Source: Sipunculus nudus (taxonomy: Eukaryota; Annelida; Sipuncula; Golfingiida; Sipunculidae). Taken from it: DNA of 64,000 nucleotides. The notes below the pieces were generated by a model, which ran no database searches, was not told the DNA's origin, and saw nothing but the letters and a program-made list of their open reading frames with translations. The position numbers and the translations under genes were made by a program. Of this stretch, positions 24,040 through 37,239 are shown piece after piece (the stretch's first letter is position 1; the number at the start of each line of letters is the position of its first letter). The DNA lies in contig CM049310.1 of the NCBI GenBank assembly GCA_026874595.1, positions 16,282,058 to 16,346,057 on the forward strand, written 5' to 3'.

Positions 24040-26869
24040 GTAGCACCTCAGTATTTGGTGTCTGTGGTTTGCATTTATTTTCTAGCACAGTTGTGTTTTT
24101 GTAAGCATCTTGTAAAGGCACAGCTTCACCTTGTGTCTAGTAACTGACATACTACACATGCTTATATTAAGAATAAGTGCTGCACCACTGTAATTAAGTA
24201 TTTTCATGCAGAATTAGATCCATGTTAGACAGTATTGCTTGTATCCTCTTGTATCTTTTTTTCCCCATGGCAAAACTTCTAGTGTAGTTGAGTATCAGTT
24301 TGTCTGTAAAACTTCTACTTCTGAGACAGTTCTTGAAGAAATCATATTTCTTGCTCTGTATTCCGAGTCATGATCTAGTCACATGTTTGGGGTCAGTGAT
24401 CAGAAGTTCATCATCAGGTCAAATTTTAGAGGCCAGGGGTCAAAGTTCAAGATCAAAATGAAGGGCTGAAGTTAGCGGCCAAATTAAGCTCTTAATCACG
24501 GTCAAAAGAATAAGAATGTTAAACAATTAACATGAAATTGTCTCATAAAATTGTTGTCAGCCTTCTTTGTTGTCACTTTTTGTTCAAATGCATATTATAT
24601 CGAGTTTTCATTAAGTTTTATTTCTTCAGCTAGAAAGGTCAAATATGGGTATTTCTCCAGTTACCATCCACAGAATATGCATAAAATGAGGCATATGTGG
24701 ACAACATGCTGGGTCTAAAGATATAAAAAAAAGATGAAATGGCAAAGCATGCCACCTTCATGATAGAGTCATGACTATGTAATTCTGCATGCCGTCATCT
24801 GGGGAATGTTTCCTTCACACTATCATCAGTTTTTTGTGCAGTTTGAAATATATGTTCTTGATGTTCCTGGTGAATATCAACTGCATCATTCCTGATATGT
24901 GCCACATTCACACATGGTGGGCCTTGATATCAAATATCTGCTTAGCATCCTTGGCCAGGAGTCTCTTGTGTAATTAAAGACCTTTCCTTGATCCATTTAG
25001 CTCTCTTCAGTTTGATTCCTTATAATGTATTTTTTTTTAGCAATAATTTTTAGTTTATAATATTCCCTTTCTAGTTGCATTGGCTTTGCTAGAAATATTA
25101 ACTTTTCAAAGCAGTAACCTCTTGATAGTCGTAATTGATGTGAGCAAAATGGAAATTTACCCACTTTGTCATGATTGAAATTCAGAGAAATATAGATTCA
25201 GAGGAGATTAACATCAGTGCCTTTTTACTTTACCTGTTTTGCTATTGTTTTAACAAAGCCAATAAGTATCATTTTTGCAGTCTAGTTACCAGCTGGGACC
25301 ATGTGTTGGTGTGTGCGTGTTTGTGAAAATGTAATCATACTTTTTTATCTCGCCTATGTAAAAGCGCTAGAACAGATTTATAAACAAAATGTCACCAGAT
25401 TTTTAATTTTACAATTATTTTAATATATACAGCTGAGAAATGACATGGTATGATTTAAACATACAGATCAGTTTATAAATAATTTTAAAATTATGATGAA
25501 AGTTATTTTAGAAATTTATATAACATGAAATTTCACCATCTTTCATTCTGCCATCTGTTTGTGTACCATGAATCTGGAATACAGACATGTATCATTGTTA
25601 ACCCAGCAGGCCTTGTGAGTCATAAATCACTTGATATACCTGTACTGCTACAGGGTCAGGCTGTTTACCAAACAAAACCAGGTGTTTCCAGGTGGTGTTT
25701 GAGAGTCCATGAATAGCCATTGTAAGGTGTATACAGTATATGATCTCGCCATCATGACAGGACTTAATGATATAATGCATAGGTATGGCTATTGCCATGT
25801 GGTTTCAGATAACACTCCATGGCTCTTAACAGTGTGTTTGGGGGCCACTGTACTTGCAATAATATATCTCTCCATTAAAAGTCCATGTAGGACCCTTCTT
25901 AAGGCGATTATATTCACCTTTCATGTTGGGTTTGTGATCGCAGTATAAGTATAAGACGCAGGTGTGTTGTATGTGTAAGTTTGGTATGTTACCAGCTGTG
26001 ATTAGAGCACGCACAGGGAATGGACTGCCACCATGTGAGCGTGTGGTGCCAGGATAAATGCTAGTGGTTTTTCTACTTCTTTCAGACCTCTCCAAGCCCT
26101 CCTGCAAAGTCCTGGCAACATTGTAACTTAAGTGGATCAAGAACCCGCCTCAACCAGGCTTTAACAGTCTCTGCGCTGTTTGTATTTGGATAAAAGTCTT
26201 TTCTACTTGACTCCAGTGTCAGAAAACCTGTGTACATTCCTGATCTTAAAGCATTTGAAGCCAATTCCTGCTTTCATGACAACCATCATGACAGCCAAAA
26301 GTGGTCATGTTACCAAGTCATGTTTAGCAGTCAATTTCAGTTCTCATATGTTCAGCTGTGATTATAATACTTTGGTTGTTATAACAAGGTGGTCTTATTT
26401 GGGTGGTTGTCAGGCAGGAAGCTTTTGTAAACTACACCAGTGAAACTTCAGTTAATCTTTTTTTTTTTGCTTTGTCTCATTGTATTATCATTTTTGACTA
26501 AGACCTTTTTATTTTAAGCTATGCTTGTTTGTTTGTATCATTTACTCCTAGCCAGATTATGCAAATATCAGTGTTTCAGTATTCATGAAACTTATTGGTT
26601 GGTTTGGATATGGGCTAGGGAATACCCCATTAAATTTTGGTGTGGATTCAGTGAAAGGTGTGGATCCAGTAAGATTGCTTACCATAGTCTAGCTTGGGGC
26701 GTGTTCTCAACTGGATCCCCTCACGTTAAAAAAAGCATGTCTATTGATAAAGGAGGTTTTTCGTTCCCTTGCTTGGTTAAAAACAATACCTTTTTTTTGC
26801 ATAGTTTTTCGTAAAACTGTGCAGAGTTCAGAAATAAGTATTTGGCATTACTTGGAAGCACATTTTATT
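24040..26869 (+). other. DCDC2: Intron, no gene seen
   Basis: Includes a short ggtcaaa/gatcaaagttca-type stretch near 24385-24500. No exon recognised. Open frames at 25525-26443 overlap on both strands and look like chance. Confidence 0.6.
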
Positions 26870-29800
26870 AGTTCACTCTGTTAACTTATGCCATGGCACA
26901 GCGTCCGCCGTCCACTGTCAACTGTCCACCGTCCACCATCTGTTACCAAATATCTCAACAGCCACAGCAGCTGCCTTCATGAAATTATGCAGAATTACTG
27001 ATCATGGGATGAATATGCAAAAATAAGCTTTTGGTGGCGCAATCTATGTTGACCTAGTTTCTGCGGGCCAAAATGGTCTTTTTCACTTCTTCCAAGATAA
27101 GTCATAAAGTATAAATATTATGGCCTTCATATCATAAGCAAAAGTTCCTCAGAGGAAGGGGAAAATTTGAGTATAAATTCAGTCAAGTCATTTTCAAAAT
27201 GGTGTCTCTCCAGAACTTCAATTGTGTCGATCGCAAAATTTGGCAACTTGATGTGTTTCCATACATGATGTATTGTCTTTTACCAAACATCTTAGGAACT
27301 GCTGCAGCCTTCAGTTTCAAATTTCACTGGAATATTGATCATGTGACTGCTAAATGATTTAGACCTCCAGGTGGCGCCACCTGTGTTGACCTACTTTCTG
27401 CTGGTTGTAATGGTCTTTTCTGCTTTTTCCAAGATAAGTCATAAAATATTAATATTTTGGCCTTCATATCATAGGCAAAAATTCTTTAGAGGAAGGGGAA
27501 TAATTTGAGTATAAATTCAGGTAGGTCATTTTCAAAATAGCGTCTCTATGGAACTTCAAATTGTGTCTATCACAAAATTTGGCAACTTGATGTGTTTCCA
27601 TTCATGATGTATTGTCTTTAACCAGATATCTTAGGAAATGCTGCAGCTTTCAGTTTCAAATTTCACTTGAATATTGATCATGTGACTGCTAAATGATTTT
27701 GACCTCCAGGTGGTGCCACCTGTGTTGACCTATTTTCTGCAGGTGTACTGGTCTTTTCTGCTTTTTCCAAGATAAGTCATAAAGTATTATTATTTTGGCC
27801 TTCATATCATAGTCATCAGTTCCTTAAAGCAAGGGGAATAATTTGAGTATAATTCAGTCAAGTCATTTTCAAAATGGCGTCTCTAAGGAACTTTAAATTG
27901 TGTCGATCACAAAATTTTGCAACTTGATGTGTTTCCATACATGATGTATTGTCTGTTACCAAATAGCTTAGGAACTGCTGCAGCCTTCAGTTTCAAATTT
28001 CACAGGAATATTGATCATGTGACTGCTAAATACAAAGTCAAGTCATTTTCAAAATGGCATCTCTACGGAACTTTAAATTGTGTCAATTGAAAAATTTGGC
28101 AACTTGATGTGTTTCCATACATGATGTATTGTGTGTTACCAAATATCTTATGAACTGCTGCAGCCTTCAGTTTCAAATTTCACTGGAATATTGATCATGT
28201 GACTGCTAAATGATTTAGACCTCCAGGTGGCGCCACCTGTGTTGACCTACTTTCTGCTGGTTGTAATGGTCTTTTCTGCTTTTTCCAAGATAAGTCATAA
28301 AATATTAATATTTTGGCCTTCATATCATAGACAAAAATTCTTTAGAGGAAGGGGAACAATTTGAGTATAAATTCAGTTAGGTCATTTTCAAAATGGCGTC
28401 TCTATGGAACTTCAAATTGTGTCTATCGCAAAATTTGGCAACTTGATGTGTTTCCATTCATGATGTATTGTCTTTTACAAAATATCTTAGGAAATGCTGC
28501 AGCTTTCAGCTTCAAATTTCACTGGAATATTGATCATGTGACTGTTCAATGATTTTGACCTCCAGGTGGCGCCACCTGTGTTGACCTATTTTCTGCAGGT
28601 GTACTGGTATTTGGTCTTTTCTGCTTTTTCCAGGATAAGTCATAAAGTATTATTATTTTGGCCTTCATATAATAGTCATCAGTTCCTTAGAGCAAGGGGA
28701 ATAAATGTAGTTTTGTGGTTACTATGTTTTTGACCGGGTTGCGGCGTTCATTTTCGGAGAACTCCTCTGAGACTACTGGACGGATTTTTCCGAAACTTAC
28801 AGCAATTATCGGGTCACATGTGAACTGGTGCCCAACCAATTGGCTTTGACCTCTGACCTTTCCTCTCTGCCCAGTGTCCATTTGTGCATCTGTTTCCACA
28901 CATAAACCCACATATCTCGGGAACCATTTGACCGATCAGAAAAAAAAATGTGTACAAATGTAGCCCTTGGATAGCTTTATAACATGCACAAAAAATGATG
29001 GCGCCACCTGCATTCATGTTTGCACAGTGTCCATTTGTTCATCTGCCTTGGGTTAAAATCACTCATATCTCTGCACTGGTTTGACTGATTCACCTGAAAT
29101 TTGGCATGCATATACATCCTAGATAGCTTTCTTGATTTTATGATAGGTGGCGCCACCTACATTCACGTTCATGCTGCAGACATCCAAGCTTATATCTCGG
29201 GAACCATTTGACCAATCAGGAAAAAATTTTACACAAATGTATCCCTTGGATAGCTTTATAACATACACAAAAATGGTGGCGCCACCTGCAGCCATTTTTG
29301 CACAGTGTCCATCTGTTTGTCTGCCTTGAGTTAACATCACTCTTATCTCTGCAGTGGTTTGACCTAATTACCTGAAATTTTGCATGCTTATACATCCTGA
29401 ATAGCTTTCTTGATTTTATGACAGGTGGCGCCACCTACATTCACGTTCACGCTGTAGACATCCATGCTGATATCTCTGGACTTGTTCGATCGATCAGGAA
29501 AAGAATTTTACACAAAAATAGCCCTTGGATAGCTTTATAACTTACACAAAAATGGTGGCGCCAGCTGCATCCATTTTTGCACAGCGTCCATCTGTTTGTC
29601 TGCCTTGGGTTAAAATCACTCATATCTCTGCAGTGGTTTGACCAAATTACCTGTAATTCGGCATGGGTATACATCCTTGATAGCTTTCTTGATTTTATGA
29701 CAGGTGGCGCCAGCTTCATTCACGTTCACGCTGCAGACATGAATGCTTATATCTCCGGACTCGTTTGACCAATCAGGAAAAAATTTTACACAAATGTATC

Positions 29801-30597
29801 CCTTGGATAGCTTTATAACATACACAAAAATGGTGGCGCCACCTGCAGCCATTTTTGCACACGGTCCATCTGTTTGTCTGCTGTGGGATAAAATCATATC
29901 TCTGCAGTGGTTTGACTTCTCCACCTGAAATTTTGCATGTGTATACATCTTGGATAGTTTCTCATTTAAATAACAGGTGGCGCCACCTACAATCATGTTT
30001 ACGTGGCAGACATCCATTCTAATATGTAACACATGTAACTATATCCCTTGCCACTCAATCCGTGCCTCACTTCACCCGTCCTTAACTCTGATTTTGGCGG
30101 ATACATGTAGTCCCTTGTCGACTACCCATATTCTAGTTTTAGTATAAATTCATTTTCAAGATGGCATCTCTACAGAACTTCAAATTGTGTATGTCGCAAA
30201 ATTTGGCAACTTGATGTGATCCCATACATGATGTATTGTCTGTTACCTAATATCTTAGGAACTGCTGCAGCCTTCAGTTTCAAATTTCATAAGAATATTG
30301 ATCATGTGACTGCTCATTGATTTTGACCTGCAGGTGGTACCACGTTTATTGAGCTACATTTGCTGTGGGTGAAAATTGCTTGTCTCTCAGAAGCATTGGT
30401 CTGAAATTGGCATGTGCATCCATCTTGGAAAGTTTTCTGTAAAACCAGACAGGTCGCGCCACCTATCTTGTGCAATAGAACACTGTCCACTTGGAAAGGA
30501 ATTAATGGTTTTTTCACATTCACTTTTTTCTTTTTTAATCACCCACCATCATGCACAGTAATTCACGGAGTGAACATTAGACCCCTGGGTCTCTTGT
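26870..30597 (+). mobile_element. Family D element, interrupted by family E
   Basis: It starts near ttcactctgttaactta with a gtccgccgtccactgtc stretch and ends with AGACCC-CT-GGGTCT (30579-30592) and cttgttt. The body has repeated units of about 340-370 bp. Each includes gcaacttgatgtgtttcc, catgatgtattgtct, gaatattgatcatgtgac and ggtggcgccacc (perfect at 27370, 28226 and 28565), then ccaagataagtcataaa and caaaatggcgtctc. Family E sits inside at 28705-30136; D sequence resumes exactly after it. No coding capacity. Confidence 0.7.
28705..30136 (+). mobile_element. Family E element copy 2 (Helitron-like), nested in D
   Basis: D sequence reads ggggaataa up to the insertion and ttttagtataaattc after it, against ggggaataatttgag in uninterrupted units. 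E ends with the hairpin GTAGTC-ccttgtc-GACTAC, then ccatattCTAG, and is followed by T. There is no long target duplication. All of this fits Helitron-type insertion between A and T with a CTRR 3' end. The body has about 280-bp repeats, each with two ggtggcgccacc-type palindromes (perfect at 29146, 29275, 29424, 29832 and 29976). Confidence 0.65.
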
Positions 30598-30732
30598 TTA
30601 ATTATTTGCATTTGTTAACTATGAATTAACACAGACATTGAAATTCTGTGTTGAAATTTGTCACTAGTCAATTTTTTTAATATTTAGAAGTGATTGAAGC
30701 TCGCTCCAGTAGATATAAACACTAGAAACACT

Positions 30733-31032
30733 GGCTTCTTTGGCTTAGGGGTAGAGCACAGGACTCAAAGCTGGGAGATCGTGAGTTTGAATCTCAGCGG
30801 AGATAGTGAAATTTTTCTTTGTTGGCCTCAATCCAGGGTGAGCATTCTGCAGGCTTAATGGGGAGACTGTGCCCAACAGTCATGTTTCACTCACAAACAA
30901 GGGTGCCTTTCTGGGGTTCCTTGGTGTTATGACCCAGCACTGGAGATGACACACACCCAGCACTTGCAGAAGTGATACACCGAGCCTGGTTATTGTCACA
31001 ATTATCGCCTGTAAGCCGTCACAGAAAAAAAA
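30733..31032 (+). mobile_element. tRNA-derived SINE copy 1
   Basis: It opens with a tRNA-like head: ggcttctttggcttaggggt (box A type), a agagcacaggactcaaag anticodon-arm-like part, and gagtttgaatctc (box B type, 30783-30795). A non-tRNA body with a ccagggtgagcattctgcag segment follows, ending in a short A-run (31023-31032). A second copy is at 36538. Confidence 0.65.
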
Positions 31033-31936
31033 GTGTTCAAACAGGTATAGAAACAATGACATGTGAAAGTTGCATCCTGAACATGTAAAACCTGGAAATA
31101 CAGAAGTTCATCAATCAGTATATGACACCAGACTTATTTAATTAACATTTTGATCTTTTGCCCCATTGAATCTCTCTCTCATGATAGTGCCCTGTCCAAT
31201 ATCCCTAATGGTTATATTAAACATCACAGAACAGGTAATTTATAATAAGGAATTTCTTCACTCAAAGGAGAATGAGTCCCACGTCATAGAAATCCATGAA
31301 CCTGGTTGTGGAATTAATTAATGAACATGGGAAGACTAGTGTGTTATATATACATTCACATGATCAAAAAAGCATGATTGTAACAGAATAATTTTTGCTA
31401 AATAGGTAAAGCATTACATAACAAAGAAAATCTTATAAAAAAATAATACTATCAAAATTGTTTTTTTTTATCTTCTTGAAAGATAAAAATCAAATAAAAA
31501 ATGTTGATCAGGGGGTTTAAAATTGATGTGGGTGGTGCCTGAGAACCATCCCCTACTGAAAATTTGTGAAATATACTATATGTGAAAGTTATATGGCACA
31601 TATATGTTTTTTTCATTTTCGTAATTGATTTCTTTTATTAAAAAAAAGTCTCTTTTACACCAGTCTCTCTTACATAACATAATATAAGTCTGCTTGGCTT
31701 TCTTTGTAAATGCCAGTATATTGGAGAAGTTGATTATATGTCAGACGATACTAACATCATGGGTCACCGTTTTGTGGTAATAAGCATTGTGTAGGCTAAA
31801 TGTATAGCCCAGAGGCATGAACATATAAATCAGAGTAAAAACCCTCGTAATGGAAGATCAGTGTTTGAACCCATATGCCTTGTAAAACCAGCAGGAAGGC
31901 AGTACATGGTTTAATCATGTAAATTGTTACCTACAG

Positions 31937-32031
31937 ACCAAAGAAGAAAGAAGAGGACAGTGTATTCCACGCTCGTCCTGTGAAGCATAAGAGAAGTTCT
32001 GACAAACCCCGTGAGGTGAATTATGACAAAG
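31937..32031 (+). CDS. DCDC2: DCDC2-like exon: Lys-rich linker
   Basis: The acceptor is ttacctacag at 31936 and the donor is gtaaga at 32032. The 95 nt encode PKKKEEDSVFHARPVKHKR and then SSDKPREVNYDK, ending with one base (G) of an Asp codon. It fits the phase of both 22073-22261 and 23992-24039. Composition is mixed basic and acidic and no folded domain is evident. It leads directly into the conserved block of the next exon. Confidence 0.87.
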
Positions 32032-32544
32032 GTAAGAGGATCTGAACCCCCTCATTATCCATCAGAGTGGACACCTCTTGTGCTCTTATATATGACTGCT
32101 TTCCTCAACATTAGGGATGTTAATGTGCACAGTAGAAAGTAATGATTTTTTCCAAGGAGAAAGTTTACTAAGTGGTTTTTCATGATTTTGTCAAGTGTTA
32201 ACATATGATTACATTCGTTTTCACCAGGTCATATTCAAATTGGTGATTTTAGACTTTTCAAATACATGTTGTACCAGTATGGTTACCAAGTGATATACTT
32301 GAAAAGTTTTGAAGGACAAACAATTCTTTTAAGGACAAGCATCCTCAGGAGTAAGATTACTGACACATTTACAAAATTTTCATAATTTTGTTGAATGATG
32401 TCACGTAAGTCTGCAACAGTAATTCCCTTGACCCAGTAACTACTTAAACTGGACAAATCAAGAATTGAAAAATTAACCCATCCAAGTCTCGAAATAGGTT
32501 CCATACTGCTAAGACCATAAAACGAACAAATTTTTTTTTTAAAG
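32032..32544 (+). other. DCDC2: Intron of DCDC2-like gene
   Basis: No element recognised. Ends in a T-run followed directly by aaag, an unusual acceptor. Confidence 0.8.
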
Positions 32545-32669
32545 ATGAGGGTGGGATCTTTAAGGCCAAAGATGAAAACCAGGAAACACAAGGGGCAACA
32601 GAAGTTGAAGAAGGTGCTGAAACGAAGGTCGATCTTCCCATTGACCAGGTCGAGGCTGAGGAGGTCAAG
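32545..32669 (+). CDS. DCDC2: DCDC2-like exon: conserved post-DCX block
   Basis: The acceptor is the T-run followed by aaag at 32544 and the donor is gtcagt at 32670. It encodes DEGGIFKAKDENQETQGATE, then VEEGAETKVDLPIDQVEAEEVK. Vertebrate DCDC2 has a closely related block after its linker, with the order (G)IFKA, ETRGA.EVQED..TQVEVPVDQ..AE. Finding it after a DCX repeat is the best evidence that this is a DCDC2-type gene rather than another doublecortin protein. The exon is 125 nt and ends in phase 0; every later exon starts in phase 0. Confidence 0.9.
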
Positions 32670-33148
32670 GTCAGTGGTTTTAACTGAAAATGTAATGCTC
32701 TTCAGTACTTCATATAAATCCGTACTTATATTTTCTGCTCATAAAATGATATTATTTGATCTGTTTATTCTGGAGTCATTCAACTTAGGTGAACATGTGT
32801 CACTGCTTTCAGAAGGTGTAGATCGATCAGCAGTTTAGGAACAATTTATTTTAACGTTATGTTTATATTTTCATGTAATGTTTATATAAACATAAATATT
32901 TAGTTAAATGAATGAATTCAATCTATACTAAGTATAATACCAGAGAATATTTGTATTGGTGAATGAAAATTTAAAAATTAAATGAATCAGATAAAAGCTG
33001 GGAAGTCTTTCAGGTCTTGGACAACATGGTTTACAAGTACCATGCAGCTTTAAATTGTCTAGCTATGGTTGAAGTGAAATGAGCATAAGTCAAGGCGGGG
33101 CTTTATAATCATGCTTTTAGTGAACTGGTTTTTGGTTTTCAATATCAG
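32670..33148 (+). other. DCDC2: Intron of DCDC2-like gene
   Basis: No element recognised. Confidence 0.75.
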
Positions 33149-33241
33149 GAAGAGAAGCTTGATGTACAAGATGATGTGTTCTATGAACAGTCCAAGGATA
33201 ACACTGGAAGCATCTTGTCTGACAAAGTCACACCCCATGAG
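33149..33241 (+). CDS. DCDC2: DCDC2-like exon: acidic tail
   Basis: The acceptor is ttttcaatatcag at 33148 and the donor is gtgata at 33242, a weak donor. The 93 nt (31 codons, phase 0 at both ends) encode EEKLDVQDDVFYEQSKDN and TGSILSDKVTPHE. It continues the acidic stretch that follows the VDLPIDQ block. No domain is recognised. Confidence 0.82.
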
Positions 33242-35328
33242 GTGATATGATAATAGCATTACTTGCATGTTACTTATAAATAGATGAGTAGTTGTATGGC
33301 AGAGGCCTAGAATATTGGATTTCTGACAAGGTGGCTTTGCTACATTACACTTTAGGTGGTGATCACATTTGAATTAACAAATTGAAAGGGGAGATGGCCA
33401 GGTTGTACTGACAAATTGAAATAAGGATAGATATATGAAAGCTCAAACAGCAAAGTCTGTCCTGCAGACAGTGGTTGTAGCAAATCCTAGAACTAGCTAT
33501 TTGTTATACTGTTTTTGGTTTAGCCTGTGGGTCCAAGAATTAATCCCCAACCAAGGTAGTTGTTAGTGTATTAGAAGAAAGGATTTGGCAGCAGGAATGT
33601 GGTGGCAACCAGAAACAAAGGTAAAATTCACACAAGATTTCATATTCAATAATTTGAAAGTTATTCCTCCGATCCTCACCAGCTGGACCCCTTCAAACAA
33701 AAGGATCACCACCTCAAGTTAAATGTTTATATCTTGCATTGTGTCACTTGGTTAGTTGCAGAAATTGCTTTATAACAAATCAAGTGATATGGTTCAAGAT
33801 ATTTGCCAAAAAAAAAACCCTCTTATTGGTCTCTAGCAGTTACATGGCCTTGGTGTAGAGTGTAGTCGAGTGCCACTTCGTGCAACTGCTTTTTGTCAGT
33901 GGACCAGGTTGTATGTTACATTTTGCAGCGGTCATGTTGCTGGGCCCAGTGTGGTGTCACTGTAAAGGAATCTTGAATCTTAGAATATATTATTATCTTC
34001 CAAGAATGTTGTTATATACTCCATGGAAATTTGGATCTTGAGTTGAAGAAAGAGGTCTATATACATTTATGGAGAACGTCAGGAACTTATGAAAAATTCT
34101 CTCCCCTGCATACTTTTCATGAATATTATACAAACAATTTTACTTTTAAGGTGAGGGTTTGGGGATTCTTTGATCCTTTAGCTGCAGATGGAAGGTGTGT
34201 TTGATTAAAGTGGGATATGGATTGATGCTAAGTATGTAGGTGTATGTGTGTGTGTGGGGGGGGGGATGTCTGTAGATGCAGTTATGCACAACCATCTCAT
34301 ATATGTAAAGGTGATGGGAAAACCCATGGTTATATGACATATCGGCCTGCTGTGTCATGTGTAATATTTAGAATTTATGTAAATAAAGATTCTTTAGTAC
34401 TAAGCCCAGTTCATGCTTTAAATTTTGGGGTGGGCTAGTTTTGCATGGCTTAAAATCAAGGCATTGAGTTTATTATTTTGTAGCATTACTAGTAATCTGC
34501 ATGATGTTCATATTGAGTATGTACTGCAGACTTGAGCACCATTAGATATTAGGTAATAATGCACATGCAGTATATAGTATGGTAGCTCATACTCTACAGG
34601 TTGATGTCTCATTCCAGTAGTCACATTGAACATTTCACCTTCTGTGAGAATATTATAGCATGATGGAAATTGAACCTAAGGCTGTATTGTTGCTTCACAT
34701 CTAAAGTTTGCATGTGACATTCTGTCGGGAGGATCTGTATACTGTACATCAGACAGCACAGCATACTTCACTATTCACTGCATGAAATAAATAGATTTAG
34801 AGCTCAAAACATATTGCTGAATTACAGCCAAATATTTGATTGTTTATTCTTCTACAAGTGCACCAGTAAATTTAAAACTAATTGGCAGAATATTAAAGCA
34901 GTTTTAGAAACTACAATTTTACTTTAAACTAGAGTGATAATGGTATTGTACTTGTAAAGAATTTGAAAATAAAAAAATAACCTTACTTTGAGTATCTTAG
35001 AGCATTCATCCCGATCTAACTTTTGAATAAACATGTAATTCAGACTAATTAAGCTGTATCTGGCACGGAGACTGTAGATATCGAGCGTCAGGATCACAGT
35101 GTGGCTTCATAGACTTTCAGGATTTAAAGCATTAATTCAGAGCAGTCAAACAGAGCCATTGAGTTAAAAAAATTAAGTTAAGAATTTCAAAAGAGACTCT
35201 TGCACAGAGCTTATCATAAGATTATCAGAGATTGACTCGACTTTTCAACATTTTGAATACAGAGCATTCAGACCCAGTGACCTCACTGTTCCAGCATTTA
35301 GAATAATCCTTGTAAACCTGGTTTTCAG
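33242..35328 (+). other. DCDC2: Intron; short GT and G-run simple repeat
   Basis: Contains a tgtgtgtgtg and G-run tract at about 34242-34265. Otherwise nothing recognised. Confidence 0.65.
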
Positions 35329-35409
35329 AGCATTCGCAGTGACGTTGAGGAGGAACTTCAAAACTTGCCACCAGATGGGGACTCTGGAGAGTACCCAAGC
35401 ATGCAGGAG
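35329..35409 (+). CDS. DCDC2: DCDC2-like exon: acidic tail
   Basis: The acceptor is ctggttttcag at 35328 and the donor is gttaat at 35410, a weak donor. The 81 nt (27 codons, phase 0 at both ends) encode SIRSDVEEELQNLPPDGD and SGEYPSMQE. It is acidic and probably disordered. Phase would allow skipping without a frame change. Confidence 0.75.
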
Positions 35410-36537
35410 GTTAATCCTTATTACATATTTGTAGCATGAATTACAGTGAATCCAGGCTTATATACAGAAATTTAAATAACTATACAGTTTTTGAAATCCA
35501 TGAACCATAACCCTTTTTTCCTTTTTTTCATTTCATCTGAGTAATAGTGAAATTCTAGTCACAATCTTTTGTCCAAACCTCAGTTAATTTCCTGATGGTT
35601 TAAAAATGTGAAAAAAAAATCCACAGATATTTTCATATATGATGGATGTAACAAATTGAAAATTCTCACAGCATACATAACTTTATAACAAAATGCAATT
35701 CTTTTGATGCCTACCGTTTGACCATTTAAGTAATCATTATTCTATGCTCACACTTGTAATTATGGTTCATACAAATCATTGTATCATGTTGGCTTGTGTT
35801 ACATGTATGAATCACATTTTCCTAATGGTTTGAAAGTCAGTCTGCCATGGTAGCCAGCAGTTGCATGACTGTTAAAACTGGGTTATCAAATAACACAACT
35901 AAAGATATACATTTAAAGCTCCACCCTCTGAAAAATCAGTGGAAACATACAGTTACCTCTGTTTTTCATTAAATTTGAAGTGATGACTATGGTGACCTTG
36001 TTTCTTTCCAAAATATTTGCAGCTTTGTTTGTTTGTATATCACAAGTGCACAGAAACTTTGAAGAGAGAAAAAGAAAGATATTTTGGAAAGCAGCAGTCA
36101 CAGTTTTTCACCTGGATTCACCTTTCTTGCACAGTAATCTAGATTATGCATGGCAAGCATTCACTCATATCCATATATGGATATCCTGTCCATATATGGT
36201 AAACTGCATTGCCATATTTTAGTTCAGATGTATGTGGCATGGTTGTACCTCTTGTCTTTGCCAGACATATTTCTGATGTGAAATTTTGTCAAAGATTTTT
36301 TAGCCATAACTTGTGTTTCAGATTGCATTTTTTGTATTACAAGAAATATCTCTCTTAGGAAATCACATTATATAGTCAAAGAGTATTTCACGGGTTCCAA
36401 GAGGAGGTTTAAGTACTTGGAAGTTTTTCATTGTATATGTAGTATACAATCCTAAGAAGAAGATATTCTTGATTCTTGACTTATGAGTGTACAACTATCT
36501 TATATCATCGGTTACTTAATTAACCAACTAGGTTACT

Positions 36538-36850
36538 GGCTTCTGTGGTCCACAAGTAGAACACAGGACTTAAAAGCGGGAGTTGGAATCTCAGTCAAGG
36601 AGTAGTGAGAGTTTTCAAGGTTAGCCCCCATTCAGGGGTGAGCATATTGCAGGCTAAATGGAAAGGCCATGCCCCACAGCTGGTTGGTGGGACCGAGCAA
36701 TTAGGACAGTTCGACCTAAACTGCTGGCTGGGGCATTATCCAACAGGCATGGTTAACACCAGGACATGGAGGAAGCATATAGTACCTCCCTGTTATAAAC
36801 CGGAAAGCAGATGTACATATTTTGTCAAGCTAGCATTATAAAATGTAGCC
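36538..36850 (+). mobile_element. tRNA-derived SINE copy 2, degenerate
   Basis: The head ggcttctgtggtccacaagt, the gaacacaggactta part, the gttggaatctcag box B-like part and the ggggtgagcatattgcag body all line up with the copy at 30733. Box A is eroded. Confidence 0.55.
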
Positions 36851-37239
36851 ATGTATCTCCACCAAACAAATTTATAATAATAAAAATTAGCCAACTGTGG
36901 CTGTATTGTTTTGCATAAACTGGTTATTTGAAAAGATGAATAAGACCAGCTTCATTGTGATATGTCCTTGCAGAGCCAAGTTTTGTACCCCTAGATTTCT
37001 CAGATCCAGTCATCCAAAGTAGGTTTTGGGTATCCTTGGTGTTTTTGAAAGATCGAAAGGGAATGCTGTGCATGTTGGACTGTGATTTTTTTGCAAACAC
37101 GACAGCTGTAAAAGGTGTGTATATGAACAAGGACCTTTTGTGGAAAAGTGACTATTTGGGCATGAGAGGTCTGTGTAAAGTTTGTATTTGTTCAGATAGA
37201 GCTGGTCACAAGATAACCCTTTGTTTGTTTGCACACATA

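Noticed and set aside
28687-30032. Many open frames of 60-138 aa on both strands
   Set aside because: They are read-throughs of the tandem units inside element E; the same peptide pieces recur with each unit.
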